Source of the DNA: Thermohalobaculum sp964576075
GTDB lineage: Bacteria; Pseudomonadota; Alphaproteobacteria; Rhodobacterales; Rhodobacteraceae
Reading direction: 5' to 3'
Assembly: GCA_964576075.1 (NCBI GenBank)
Contig: CAZNTX010000055.1
Location: forward strand, 1 to 27,086
Length of the DNA: 27,086 nt
Part shown: one piece after another, positions 1-8,112 of the stretch
Layout of the letters: every line of letters begins with the position of its first letter
Numbering within the stretch: the stretch's first letter is position 1
Position numbers and translations under genes: made by a program
The notes under the pieces: model-generated
Database searches by the model: none
The model's input: only the letters and a program-made list of their open reading frames with translations
Told to the model about the DNA's origin: nothing

Positions 1-47
1 GACGGCGGCGGGCCCCCGCGGCGCCGGCCACGAGCCCGGACGGCCGC

Positions 48-1664
48 TCAGATGAGCCCGTCATAGGCCCTCCGCGGGATCTCCACCTCGATCAGCGTGA
101 AGCGCTCCCGCGCGAGCGCCGCCGCGAGCGCGGGCCCAGCCTCCCCGGGCGCGCGCACGGTGACCCCCTCGCCCCCATAGAGCCGCGCCAGCGCCGCGAA
201 ATCCGTCCGCTCGAAATCGACGCCGGCGTTCTGCAAGCCCATCCGCCGCTGCTTGAGCTCGATCAGCGCGAGGCTCCGATCCACGAACACGACCACCACC
301 ACCGGCAGCCGCGCCTCCGCGAGCGTGCCGAGCTCGCCGAGCACCATCTCCAGGCAGGCATCCCCCATCACCGCCACCGTCGGGCGCTCCGGATCGGCGA
401 TCTTGTGCCCGAGCGCGAGAGGCAGCGCACAGCCCATGGTGCAGAGCCCGGTCGACTGCAGGAGCGTCCGCGGCCGCCGCGCGAAGAACTGCTGGCTGAG
501 GAGGATCCGGTGCGCCCCCGAATCGACCGTGACCGCCGCCTCCCCCGGCAGCTCGGCGAGCATCTCGGCCAAGGCGACGTCCGGCCCCCAAGCCTCCCCT
601 GGCGCGAAGGCCTCGAGCAACGCCGCGCGATACGCCCCGTGCTCCCACCCGGGCTTCGCCTCCGCCACCGCGCCGTCGAGCGCGGCGAGCCCCGCCGCCA
701 CCGAGGAGACCCAGGAGAGCGCCGCGTGGTGCATGTCGTGGGTGTTGGGCGCATGGGCGAACTCGACGCATTTCGCCGGGTCCCAGGGGTCGCGCCACCC
801 GGTGCGCATCTCGATCGGGTCGTAGCCCGCGGCGATCACCAGATCCGCCGCCTCGAAGACCGGCAGGAGCGCGCGGTCGGCCTTCGGCGAGAGCCCGTGC
901 CCGCCGAGGCTGAGGGGGTGGTCCTCCGGGATCACGCCCTTGGCCTTGTAGGTCGTGGCCACGGGAATGGCATGGCGCTCGGCGAAGGCGCGGAGCGCCT
1001 CGGGCCCGCCCGGCTCTTCGAGAATGTCGAGCCCCGCGACGATCACCGGACGCCGGCTCTCGGCGAACATCTCCCGCGCCCGCTCGAGCGCGGGGCCTTC
1101 CGCCGGCCCGCTCGGGCCCACGGCGCCGCGCAACCGGCGCCCGGGCAGGGGCTCCGCCGCCTCGGCGACGGCGATCGGCAGGTCGATATGCACCGGCCCC
1201 TTGCGTCCGGCCATCGCGATGGCGAGCGCCTTGTCCACCGTCACGCCCACGGCCCCCGGCTCTGCCCGGAACGAGGCCTTGCAGACCTGCGCGAAGACCG
1301 CCGCGTGGTCGAAGACCTGATGGGTGTAGGTCATCTGCTCGGCCGGGTCGATCATGCCGGAGAGGACGACGAGGGGCACCCGGTCCTGCTCGGCATTGGC
1401 GACCACGTTGAACGCGTTGGCGAGGCCCGGCCCCACGGTCGCCACCAGAACCCCCGGCGCGCCGGTGGCGTGCCAGGTGCCCTCGGCCATGAAGCCGGCG
1501 GCGTTCTCGTGCTTGGCGAGGCGGAAGCGGATGCCGGCGCGCTCGAGCGCGTCGATGAGGGTCAGCACCTCGCCGCCCGGGATGCCGAAGGCGTGGCGCA
1601 CCCCGGCGGCGTGGAGCCCGGCGGCGATCACGTCGGCGGCGTTGGTGCGGGGGGCGTCGGTCAT
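48..1664 (-). CDS. Thiamine pyrophosphate-dependent enzyme, acetolactate synthase-like
   Basis: The 538-residue protein has the three-domain layout of the TPP enzyme superfamily (N-terminal pyrimidine-binding, central, and C-terminal TPP-binding domains). The cofactor-activating glutamate is E53 in the segment KHENAAGFMAEG. The C-terminal domain has a GD start of the metal/TPP motif (MGDACLEMVLGELG, near residue 435), but the NN that normally closes it reads VD. A terminal aspartate could still hold magnesium. The start ATG has GGGGAG 7 bases upstream. The family includes acetolactate synthase, benzoylformate decarboxylase and related carboligases. The sequence alone does not fix the substrate, and no regulatory subunit gene (ilvN) lies beside it, so housekeeping IlvB is unlikely. 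It is the first gene of a same-strand group with apt, 37 bases apart. Confidence 0.85.
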   Translation of the reverse strand: MTDAPRTNAADVIAAGLHAAGVRHAFGIPGGEVLTLIDALERAGIRFRLAKHENAAGFMAEGTWHATGAPGVLVATVGPGLANAFNVVANAEQDRVPLVVLSGMIDPAEQMTYTHQVFDHAAVFAQVCKASFRAEPGAVGVTVDKALAIAMAGRKGPVHIDLPIAVAEAAEPLPGRRLRGAVGPSGPAEGPALERAREMFAESRRPVIVAGLDILEEPGGPEALRAFAERHAIPVATTYKAKGVIPEDHPLSLGGHGLSPKADRALLPVFEAADLVIAAGYDPIEMRTGWRDPWDPAKCVEFAHAPNTHDMHHAALSWVSSVAAGLAALDGAVAEAKPGWEHGAYRAALLEAFAPGEAWGPDVALAEMLAELPGEAAVTVDSGAHRILLSQQFFARRPRTLLQSTGLCTMGCALPLALGHKIADPERPTVAVMGDACLEMVLGELGTLAEARLPVVVVVFVDRSLALIELKQRRMGLQNAGVDFERTDFAALARLYGGEGVTVRAPGEAGPALAAALARERFTLIEVEIPRRAYDGLI

Positions 1665-1701
1665 GGCAGGGCTCCCCGCGAGGCGGCGCGGCGGGGCACG
1701 C

Positions 1702-2262
1702 TCACTCCCCCTCGAACTGCATCAGCGCATGGGTCTCGATGCCCATATCGACGAGCCTCTGCCGCCCGCCGAGCGCGGGCAGGTCGACCACGAAGCTCGC
1801 CGCCACGAGATCGCCGCCGAGCCGCTCGATCAGCTTGACGCCGGCGACCGCGGTGCCGCCGGTGGCGATCAGATCGTCGACGAGGAGCACCTTGGCGCCG
1901 GCCTCGAAGGCGTCGTCGTGGATCTCCACGACCGCCTCGCCGTATTCCAGCGAATAGGCCTCCATCAGCGTCGCGCCCGGCAGCTTGCCCTTCTTGCGGA
2001 TCGGCACGAAGGGGAGCGTCAGCGCATAGGCCAGCGCGCCGCCGAGGATGAAGCCGCGCGCGTCCATCGCGGCGATCACCTCGACATGGCGGTCCCGATA
2101 GGGATCGGCGAGGGCGTCGACGGTGCGGCGGAAGGCGTGGGCGTCGTTGAAGAGGGTGGTGACGTCTCGGAACTGGATGCCGGGGACCGGGAAATCCGGG
2201 ATCGTCCGGACATAGTCGGCGAGCGGGCGCTCCCCGGCGTCGGCTTGGGCGGTGTCGGTCAT
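1702..2262 (-). CDS. apt: Adenine phosphoribosyltransferase
   Basis: The 186-residue protein matches the usual Apt length (about 170-185). It makes AMP from adenine and PRPP in the cytoplasm. The PRPP-binding signature VLLVDDLIATGGTA lies at about residues 125-138, and the N-terminal segment IPDFPVPGIQFRD is typical of Apt. I chose the ATG at 2262. A longer frame to 2325 adds an arginine-rich stretch unlike the family. mtnP, which produces adenine from methylthioadenosine, lies on the same strand about 1.2 kb upstream, which supports an adenine-salvage role. The call is firm. Confidence 0.95.
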   Translation of the reverse strand: MTDTAQADAGERPLADYVRTIPDFPVPGIQFRDVTTLFNDAHAFRRTVDALADPYRDRHVEVIAAMDARGFILGGALAYALTLPFVPIRKKGKLPGATLMEAYSLEYGEAVVEIHDDAFEAGAKVLLVDDLIATGGTAVAGVKLIERLGGDLVAASFVVDLPALGGRQRLVDMGIETHALMQFEGE

Positions 2263-2354
2263 CGCGCGCTCCCCATCGTCGTCGCGCGATCCTACCCGGC
2301 GCCGCGGCGAAGGCAACAGAGGCACGCGCGCGCATCACGCGCGGGCGAGCGAGC

Positions 2355-2501
2355 TCAGCTTGCGCGCCGGGGCTGCGGCGGACTGCTCGGCGCCGCGGCC
2401 GCAGGGCCGTAGAGCGCCTCGGACAAGTAGCTCAGATGCAACTGCCCCCAATCCCGCCGGTCCTCCACCGGGATCAGGAGCCGGGCCGCGAGAAGGGTCA
2501 T
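2355..2501 (-). CDS. Small protein of unknown function (48 aa)
   Basis: I do not recognise this short frame. Its third codon positions are nearly all G or C (about 41 of 47), the same bias as its neighbours, which argues it is translated. The ATG at 2501 has GCGGAG 9 bases upstream. In-frame ATGs at 2519 (54 aa) and 2543 are possible but have poorer ribosome binding sites and weaker codon bias. The protein contains the segment RDWGQLHLSYLSEALYG and ends in an alanine/proline-rich tail. It has no signal peptide or clear membrane helix. It sits on the minus strand between the metallo-hydrolase gene and apt. Confidence 0.45.
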   Translation of the reverse strand: MTLLAARLLIPVEDRRDWGQLHLSYLSEALYGPAAAAPSSPPQPRRAS

Positions 2502-2572
2502 CGCTTGGGACTCCGCCATGGTTTGCCCGAGCTTACGGGGCATATCGTGACGAAATCGTGGCGATCCCCGCA

Positions 2573-2593
2573 ATCCACACCCCCTGTGGATAA
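2573..2593. promoter_or_regulatory. DnaA-box-like inverted repeat
   Basis: ATCCACA at 2573-2579 and TGTGGAT at 2585-2591 form a perfect 7-base inverted repeat around a run of five C. The right arm, read on the minus strand as TTATCCACA (2593-2585), is an exact match to the consensus DnaA box. The left arm is a degenerate box (CAATCCACA). The site is in the non-coding gap downstream of the metallo-hydrolase gene and upstream of the small ORF. It could also be a hairpin that ends the metallo-hydrolase transcript, although no T run follows. Confidence 0.35.
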
Positions 2594-2643
2594 ACTCCCG
2601 CCGCGACCGATGCGCGCGGGCCACAGGGCGTGGCTCCCCGCCC

Positions 2644-3435
2644 TCAGCGTCCGGCCGGAGACATGACGATGACGGTCGGCCGCGCGGGAAGGCTGTCCGC
2701 CGCGACGGTCAGCACCTCGCGCCCGCCGACATCCAAGGCGAAGTCGTCCGCCATCCCGCCGAGGAACCGCTCGAGGCTGCGCCGGCCGAAATAATGCATC
2801 GGCAGCACGATCGAGGATTTCAGCCGCTGCGCGACCTCCACCATCCTCGGCACCTCCATGGTGAAGGAGCCGTCCACCGGGACCATCAGAATGTCCATCC
2901 GGCCGAGGGCGGTGTATTGCTGCTCCGTCGGCACATGGTGGAGATGGCCGAGATGGGCGATGCAGAGATCGGCCACCTCGAAGACGAAGATCGAATTGCC
3001 GTCTCGCCCCATCGTGCCCCAGGAGCGGATGTCGGTGGTGACGTTGCGGATGCGCACGTCGCCGATCTCGTGGTCGTGGATCGCGGGGCTGCGCCCCTCC
3101 GCCTCCCAGCCCTTCAGCACATGGGCGATCTCGGGGTTCGGGAAATCGGTGTAGTGGGTCTCGTGCGCCCGGTTCATGGTGACGACGGTCGGCACGCCGC
3201 CGGGCCCGTCGGCGCCGAAATAGTCGGTGTTGATCGAGATCCCGCCCGGCGTCTCGATCCGGTAGGTGGAGTGGGCGACATAGCGGATCGTGACTTCCGG
3301 CGCAGGCGCGGTCGCGATCTCCCCGAGGCTCGCATAGCGGATGCCGGGCACCCCTTCGACGAAGGTGAAGCAGGTGCTGGCCCAGGCCCCGAGGGGCGTC
3401 GCGACGAGGGCGAGGACGGCGGCGATAAGGCGCAT
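2644..3435 (-). CDS. Exported metallo-beta-lactamase-fold hydrolase, UlaG-like variant
   Basis: The 263-residue protein begins with a probable signal peptide (MRLIAAVLALVATPLGAWAS), so it is probably periplasmic. It resembles UlaG-like metallo-hydrolases: an early HSTY segment, then AHLGHLHH, PVDGSFTM and PMHYFG, which match the later metal-binding motifs. The canonical HxHxDH motif is absent. The equivalent position reads MNRAHETHYTD, so metal coordination must differ. I chose the ATG at 3435 because AGGGAGG lies 5 bases upstream; a GTG at 3441 is also in frame. The substrate is unknown. It shares strand with mtnP upstream, about 70 bases away. Confidence 0.75.
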   Translation of the reverse strand: MRLIAAVLALVATPLGAWASTCFTFVEGVPGIRYASLGEIATAPAPEVTIRYVAHSTYRIETPGGISINTDYFGADGPGGVPTVVTMNRAHETHYTDFPNPEIAHVLKGWEAEGRSPAIHDHEIGDVRIRNVTTDIRSWGTMGRDGNSIFVFEVADLCIAHLGHLHHVPTEQQYTALGRMDILMVPVDGSFTMEVPRMVEVAQRLKSSIVLPMHYFGRRSLERFLGGMADDFALDVGGREVLTVAADSLPARPTVIVMSPAGR

Positions 3436-3502
3436 GGACACCTCCCTGTGGCGATTTCCGCCAAAGGTAGCGCGCCCGCAGCGGGCCGGCCACTCCGCCG
3501 GA

Positions 3503-4384
<882 letters not shown>

Positions 4385-4417
4385 CGCGCTCCCCTCTCTC
4401 CTGCGCCCCGCCTTCCC

Positions 4418-4498
4418 CGGGCGGAGCCGGGCGCCGGCCCCCCGGCGTCCGGGTGGGCCGGCGGGGGACGGCGGCGGGCCCGCGCCCGGCTCCGCCCG
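4418..4498 (-). terminator. Long GC inverted repeat between the flavin reductase gene and mtnP
   Basis: A perfect 17-base inverted repeat joins 4418-4434 and 4482-4498. The 47-base interior is itself rich in GGCC-type palindromes. It lies in the 141-base gap between two minus-strand genes, just after the flavin reductase stop codon. It could act as a transcription terminator or a barrier that separates mtnP from the upstream gene. There is no T tract, so classical intrinsic termination is uncertain. Confidence 0.45.
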
Positions 4499-4525
4499 CC
4501 CGACCTCTCCGCTCCGCGCCCCGCC

Positions 4526-5143
4526 TCAGCCAGGCCGCGCCATCTCCCAGACCGCGCTCACCGTCGCATAGTCCATGTAGCCGAGCCGCGCCACCGGGCG
4601 GAAGGCCGTGACATCCACCCGGCCCTCGACGATCACATCGTCCCGGATATGCACCCCGACGACCTCGCCGATCGCCATGATATTCGCCATCTCCGGGCGC
4701 CAGCTCGGCAGATCGTCGATCAGCCGCACCAGGCGGCATTCGAGGCAGGCCGGCGCCTCCGCCACCCGCGGCGCCCCGATCGCCTCGCAGGGCGCGCGCG
4801 TCAGACCCGCGATCTCGAACTCGTCCGCCTCCGCCGCATAGACCCCGGAGCTCGCATTCATCGCCGCCGCGAGCGCCTCTCCCACGACGTTGCAGGCGAA
4901 CTCGCCGGTCGCGCGGATATTGGCGAAGCTGTCCTTCTCCCGCTCGCCCCGGCTCTTGCGCCCGGTCTGCGCGACCATCACCATCGGCGGGCGGTCGCCG
5001 CAGCCGTTGAAGAAGCTGTAGGGCGCGAGATTGGCCCGCCCCTCCGCGTCCACCGTCGAGAGCCAGCCGATCGGACGGGGCACCACGAGCGACTTGAACG
5101 GGTCGTGCGGCAGCGGATGGCCCTCGGCCGGGCGGTAGAACAT
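4526..5143 (-). CDS. Flavin reductase-like FMN-binding protein
   Basis: The 205-residue protein has the split-barrel flavin reductase-like fold. The segment RPIGWLSTVDAEGRANLAPYSFF near residues 24-46 is the conserved FMN-contact region, followed by KDSFANIRATGEFACNV. Family members bind FMN and reduce flavin with NAD(P)H or act as the reductase partner of a monooxygenase. No monooxygenase gene is adjacent, so its partner is unknown. AGGAG lies 6 bases before the ATG. The gene is transcribed divergently from the GNAT gene, with 113 bases between the two starts. Confidence 0.85.
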   Translation of the reverse strand: MFYRPAEGHPLPHDPFKSLVVPRPIGWLSTVDAEGRANLAPYSFFNGCGDRPPMVMVAQTGRKSRGEREKDSFANIRATGEFACNVVGEALAAAMNASSGVYAAEADEFEIAGLTRAPCEAIGAPRVAEAPACLECRLVRLIDDLPSWRPEMANIMAIGEVVGVHIRDDVIVEGRVDVTAFRPVARLGYMDYATVSAVWEMARPG

Positions 5144-5256
5144 GCGCGCGCTCCTGTGCTATCGCGCCCATCCATATCGCCGCGGCGGGGCCCTGCCTAG
5201 CCCGCCGCATGCCCGCCGCCCGCGCGGCCAGCCCCGCGCCCTGCCCTGCCCCGCCC

Positions 5257-5787
5257 ATGCTGCGCGTCCTCAGAGAAACCCCCGCCGACGGCCCGGAGAT
5301 CGAGGTCCTGCTCGATCTCGCCTTCGCCCCCGGGCGCGAGCTCCTGAGCTCCTACCAGCTCCGCGCCGGCGTCCCCCCGGTGGCCGCGCTCTGCCGGGTC
5401 GCGCGCGACGACTACGACGCCGTGGTCGGCGCGATCCGCTATTGGCCGGTGGCGCTCGGGGAGACGGGCGCGCCCGCGCTGCTCCTCGGCCCCGTCGCCG
5501 TCCACCCGACGCGCCAGGGCGAGGGCGTCGGCGCCATGCTGATCGCCGACACGCTCGCCGCCGCGGCCGAGGCCGGCTGGACCCGGGTGATCCTCGTGGG
5601 CGACGAGCCCTATTACGCCCGCTTCGGCTTCTCGCGGGCGGCGGCGGCGGCGCTCGACTTCCCCAAGCCGGTGAACCCCGCCCGCGTGCTCGGCCGCGCC
5701 CTCGTCCCCGGCGCCTTCGCCGGGCTCTCCGGCCCGGTCCGCCCGGCTCCGCCGAAGAAGCCCGAGAGCATTCCGGACCTTCCCTAG
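5257..5787 (+). CDS. GNAT family N-acetyltransferase
   Basis: The frame encodes 176 residues from the ATG at 5257. The acetyl-CoA pyrophosphate loop is QGEGVG, within PVAVHPTRQGEGVGAMLI (about residues 82-99). The late motif GDEPYYARFGFSR is typical of YhbS-like GNAT enzymes. The acceptor substrate cannot be inferred. An upstream in-frame ATG at 5209 would add 16 alanine/proline-rich residues outside the domain, so I reject it. Neither start has a clear ribosome binding site, so the message may be leaderless. The short tail after the domain is proline-rich. Confidence 0.82.
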   Translation: MLRVLRETPADGPEIEVLLDLAFAPGRELLSSYQLRAGVPPVAALCRVARDDYDAVVGAIRYWPVALGETGAPALLLGPVAVHPTRQGEGVGAMLIADTLAAAAEAGWTRVILVGDEPYYARFGFSRAAAAALDFPKPVNPARVLGRALVPGAFAGLSGPVRPAPPKKPESIPDLP

Positions 5788-5806
5788 CAATCGCGCCAAT
5801 TCGCAT

Positions 5807-5835
5807 TTGAAAATACAGTCGAGAATGCATATACG
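5807..5835 (+). promoter_or_regulatory. Putative promoter of the MucR-family gene in an AT-rich island
   Basis: TTGAAA at 5807-5812 (5 of 6 to the sigma-70 -35 consensus) and TATACG at 5830-5835 (4 of 6 to -10) are 17 bases apart. They lie inside a stretch (about 5797-5845) that is strikingly AT-rich against its surroundings. MucR/Ros proteins bind AT-rich DNA with TpA steps and often repress their own genes, so autoregulation is a reasonable inference. Confidence 0.45.
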
Positions 5836-5949
5836 ATAATTCCGATGCGACCCACACGCCGAACCGAGTGGAGCTTTTAGATGGACGGAACGCCGAGCGG
5901 CGGAAACGCCCCGAAAAGCTCCGGAGCCGAGCAATCCGGAGACCCGAAG

Positions 5950-6363
5950 ATGACCGAGCAAGACAAGACTCACGGCACGCTGCTGTCGCTGACATCCGAG
6001 ATCGTCGCAGCGCATGTGTCGAACAACGCCGTGTCCAACACCGATCTGCCGCAGCTGATCGAGACGGTGTTCCGCACGCTGTCGGGCCTCGATGCCAAGG
6101 CGGCGGAGCCCGAGCCGGAGCAGAAGCCCGCGGTGCCGATCAAGAAGTCGATCAACGACGACTATCTGATCTGCCTCGAGGACGGCAAGAAGCTGAAGAT
6201 GCTTAAGCGCCACCTCTCGACCGCCTATGGCATGACGCCGGAGGAATACCGCGCGAAATGGGGCCTGCCGCACGACTATCCGATGGTCGCGCCCAACTAC
6301 TCGAAAACCCGCAAGGACCTCGCGAAGAAGATCGGCCTCGGCCGCAAGCCCAAGCAGAGCTGA
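5950..6363 (+). CDS. Ros/MucR-family transcriptional regulator with degenerate zinc finger
   Basis: The 137-residue protein matches Ros/MucR length (about 140). An N-terminal dimerisation segment (LLSLTSEIVAAHVSNN) is followed by a C-terminal DNA-binding domain containing LKRHLSTAYGMTPEEYRAKW and DYPMVAPNYS. The Ros zinc site is C-x2-C-x9-H-x4-H. Here the positions are C75, D78, H88 and Y93, so two of the four classical ligands are changed. Zinc-independent Ros-fold proteins are known in Mesorhizobium, so it may still bind DNA. I chose the ATG at 5950 (GGAG 8 bases upstream). An ATG at 5881, also with GGAG, would give 160 residues. Family members repress exopolysaccharide, motility and cell-cycle genes; the targets here are unknown. 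Confidence 0.88.
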   Translation: MTEQDKTHGTLLSLTSEIVAAHVSNNAVSNTDLPQLIETVFRTLSGLDAKAAEPEPEQKPAVPIKKSINDDYLICLEDGKKLKMLKRHLSTAYGMTPEEYRAKWGLPHDYPMVAPNYSKTRKDLAKKIGLGRKPKQS

Positions 6364-6448
6364 GCCCCGCCCCGGCTTGCGAAGCGCCGGCGCGGGACGA
6401 TATCAGGCGGGACGCGCCGCGGCGGCGGCGCATCCCGAGGAGGCCCCC

Positions 6449-7756
6449 GTGCGCAAAGTCTTCGTCAAGACCTATGGCTGCCAGATGAACGTCTACGACA
6501 GCGAGCGCATGGAAGCCGCGCTCGCCGCGGACGGCTATGCCCGGGCGGAGACGGCGGAGGAGGCGGACCTCGTCGTCCTCAACACCTGCCACATCCGGGA
6601 GAAGGCGGCCGAGAAGGTCTATTCCGAGATCGGCCGGCTCAAGGCGCTGAAGGCCCGTGGCGCGCAGATCGCCGTCGCCGGCTGCGTCGCCCAGGCCGAG
6701 GGGGCGGAGATGGTCGCCCGCGCGCCCGCGATCGACGTCGTGGTCGGCCCGCAGGCCTATCACCGCTTGCCCCGCCTCGTCGCCGAGGCCCGCGCCGAGG
6801 GCCGCGCGCGGATCGACACCGACTTCCCCGCCGAGGACAAGTTCGACCACCTCCCGGGCCCCAAGACCCGCAGCGCCCCCGCGGCCTTCCTCACCGTGCA
6901 GGAGGGGTGCGACAAGTTCTGCGCCGCCTGCGTCGTGCCCTATACCCGCGGCGCCGAGGTCTCGCGCCCCGTGGCCCGCGTCGTCGCCGAGGCGGAGGCG
7001 CTGGTGGCCCGCGGCGCGCGCGAGATCACGCTGCTCGGGCAGAACGTCAACGCCTATCACGGCGCGGGGCCGGACGGGTCGGAATGGGGCCTCGCCCGCC
7101 TCCTCGCCCGCCTCTCCGGGATCGCGGGGCTCGAGCGGCTGCGCTACACCACCTCCCACCCGAACGACATGGACGAGGCGCTGATCGCCGCCCATGGCGA
7201 GCTCGAGAAGCTGATGCCCTATCTGCATCTCCCGGTGCAGGCGGGCTCGGACCGGGTGCTGAGGGCGATGAACCGCAAGCACACCGCCGAGAGCTATCTC
7301 CGCTTGATCGAGCGCATCCGCGCCGCCCGGCCCGACATCGCGCTCTCGGGGGACTTCATCGTCGGCTTCCCGGGGGAGACGGAGGCGGAGTTCGAGGCGA
7401 CGATGGCGCTCGTGCGCGAGGTCCGCTACGCGCAGGCCTATTCCTTCAAGTATTCCCCCCGGCCCGGCACCCCCGCGGCCGGCGCGGCGCAGGTGCCGGA
7501 GGCCGAGAAGGCCGACCGGCTCGCGCGCCTGCAGGCGCTCCTCGCCGAGCAGCAGGCGGCCTTCAACGCCGCGCAGGTCGGCCGCCGCCTCCCGGTGCTG
7601 CTCGAGAAGCCGGGGCGGCAAGCGGGGCAGATGGTCGGCCGCTCCCCCTATCTCCAGGCCGTCCATGTGGAGGCCGGCCCGGAGCGCCGGGGCGAGATCG
7701 TCGAGGCCGCGATCGAGGCCGCCGGGCCGAACTCCCTCACCGGCCGCCTGTCGTGA
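6449..7756 (+). CDS. miaB: tRNA-2-methylthio-N6-dimethylallyladenosine synthase
   Basis: The 435-residue radical-SAM methylthiotransferase adds the methylthio group to i6A37 of tRNAs. The N-terminal iron-sulfur cluster cysteines are C11 (YGCQMN), C47 (LNTCHIRE) and C79 (AGCVAQ). The radical-SAM CxxxCxxC motif is C154-C158-C161 in EGCDKFCAACVVPYTRG. A C-terminal TRAM domain (about residues 370-433) binds RNA. I chose the GTG at 6449 because GAGGAGG lies 5 bases upstream and MRKVFVKTYGCQMN is the standard MiaB N-terminus. An ATG at 6377 lacks these. In many alphaproteobacteria miaB is close to phoH and ybeY, as here. Confidence 0.96.
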   Translation: MRKVFVKTYGCQMNVYDSERMEAALAADGYARAETAEEADLVVLNTCHIREKAAEKVYSEIGRLKALKARGAQIAVAGCVAQAEGAEMVARAPAIDVVVGPQAYHRLPRLVAEARAEGRARIDTDFPAEDKFDHLPGPKTRSAPAAFLTVQEGCDKFCAACVVPYTRGAEVSRPVARVVAEAEALVARGAREITLLGQNVNAYHGAGPDGSEWGLARLLARLSGIAGLERLRYTTSHPNDMDEALIAAHGELEKLMPYLHLPVQAGSDRVLRAMNRKHTAESYLRLIERIRAARPDIALSGDFIVGFPGETEAEFEATMALVREVRYAQAYSFKYSPRPGTPAAGAAQVPEAEKADRLARLQALLAEQQAAFNAAQVGRRLPVLLEKPGRQAGQMVGRSPYLQAVHVEAGPERRGEIVEAAIEAAGPNSLTGRLS

Positions 7757-7785
7757 CGCAGGCGCCGCCGAGGCGTCGCTGCGTC
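7755..7785 (+). terminator. Stem-loop at the end of miaB
   Basis: GACGCAG (7755-7761) and CTGCGTC (7779-7785) form a perfect 7-base inverted repeat that begins at the miaB stop codon. The loop is GC-rich and no T run follows, so this is a candidate terminator or 3'-end stabiliser only. Confidence 0.35.
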
Positions 7786-8112
7786 GGTGCGACCTGTCGA
7801 TACCGCCTCCCGAGGTGACGTCTGCCGCCCAAGCCTGTCCGCTGGACTTCCGGATCTCCGGCGTGGAACGGCCCGACTCCGGGCCTCGAACCGACGGCAG
7901 GGCCATCCGGTCCGATCGACGAGGCGATCGAGATCGTCCCTGCGGTCGACGCCGACGGCGAGGCGGTCGTCGCGGTGGAGCGCGGCGCGCTGGCCAAGCG
8001 GCCGACCCTCCGCCTGCCGGGAGGCGCATCTGGCCGCCCTGCCCCGGACGGGCGCGGGCGGAGTGGCCGCCCGCCCGCCCCCGTGCTAGGCCGGCGGCGA
8101 AAGGAGCCGCCG
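7786..8112 (+). other. Non-genic stretch with an open, coding-like fragment
   Basis: No recognisable gene lies here. One frame stays open from the TGA at 7816-7818 into the isochorismatase gene, in the same reading frame. Within it, about 7915-8022 reads as IDEAIEIVPAVDADGEAVVA followed by VERGALAKRPTLRLP. Almost every third codon position there is G or C, as in real genes of this genome. The flanks (7819-7914 and 8023-8112) lack that bias. It could be a decayed gene remnant or chance. I assign no function. Confidence 0.3.
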
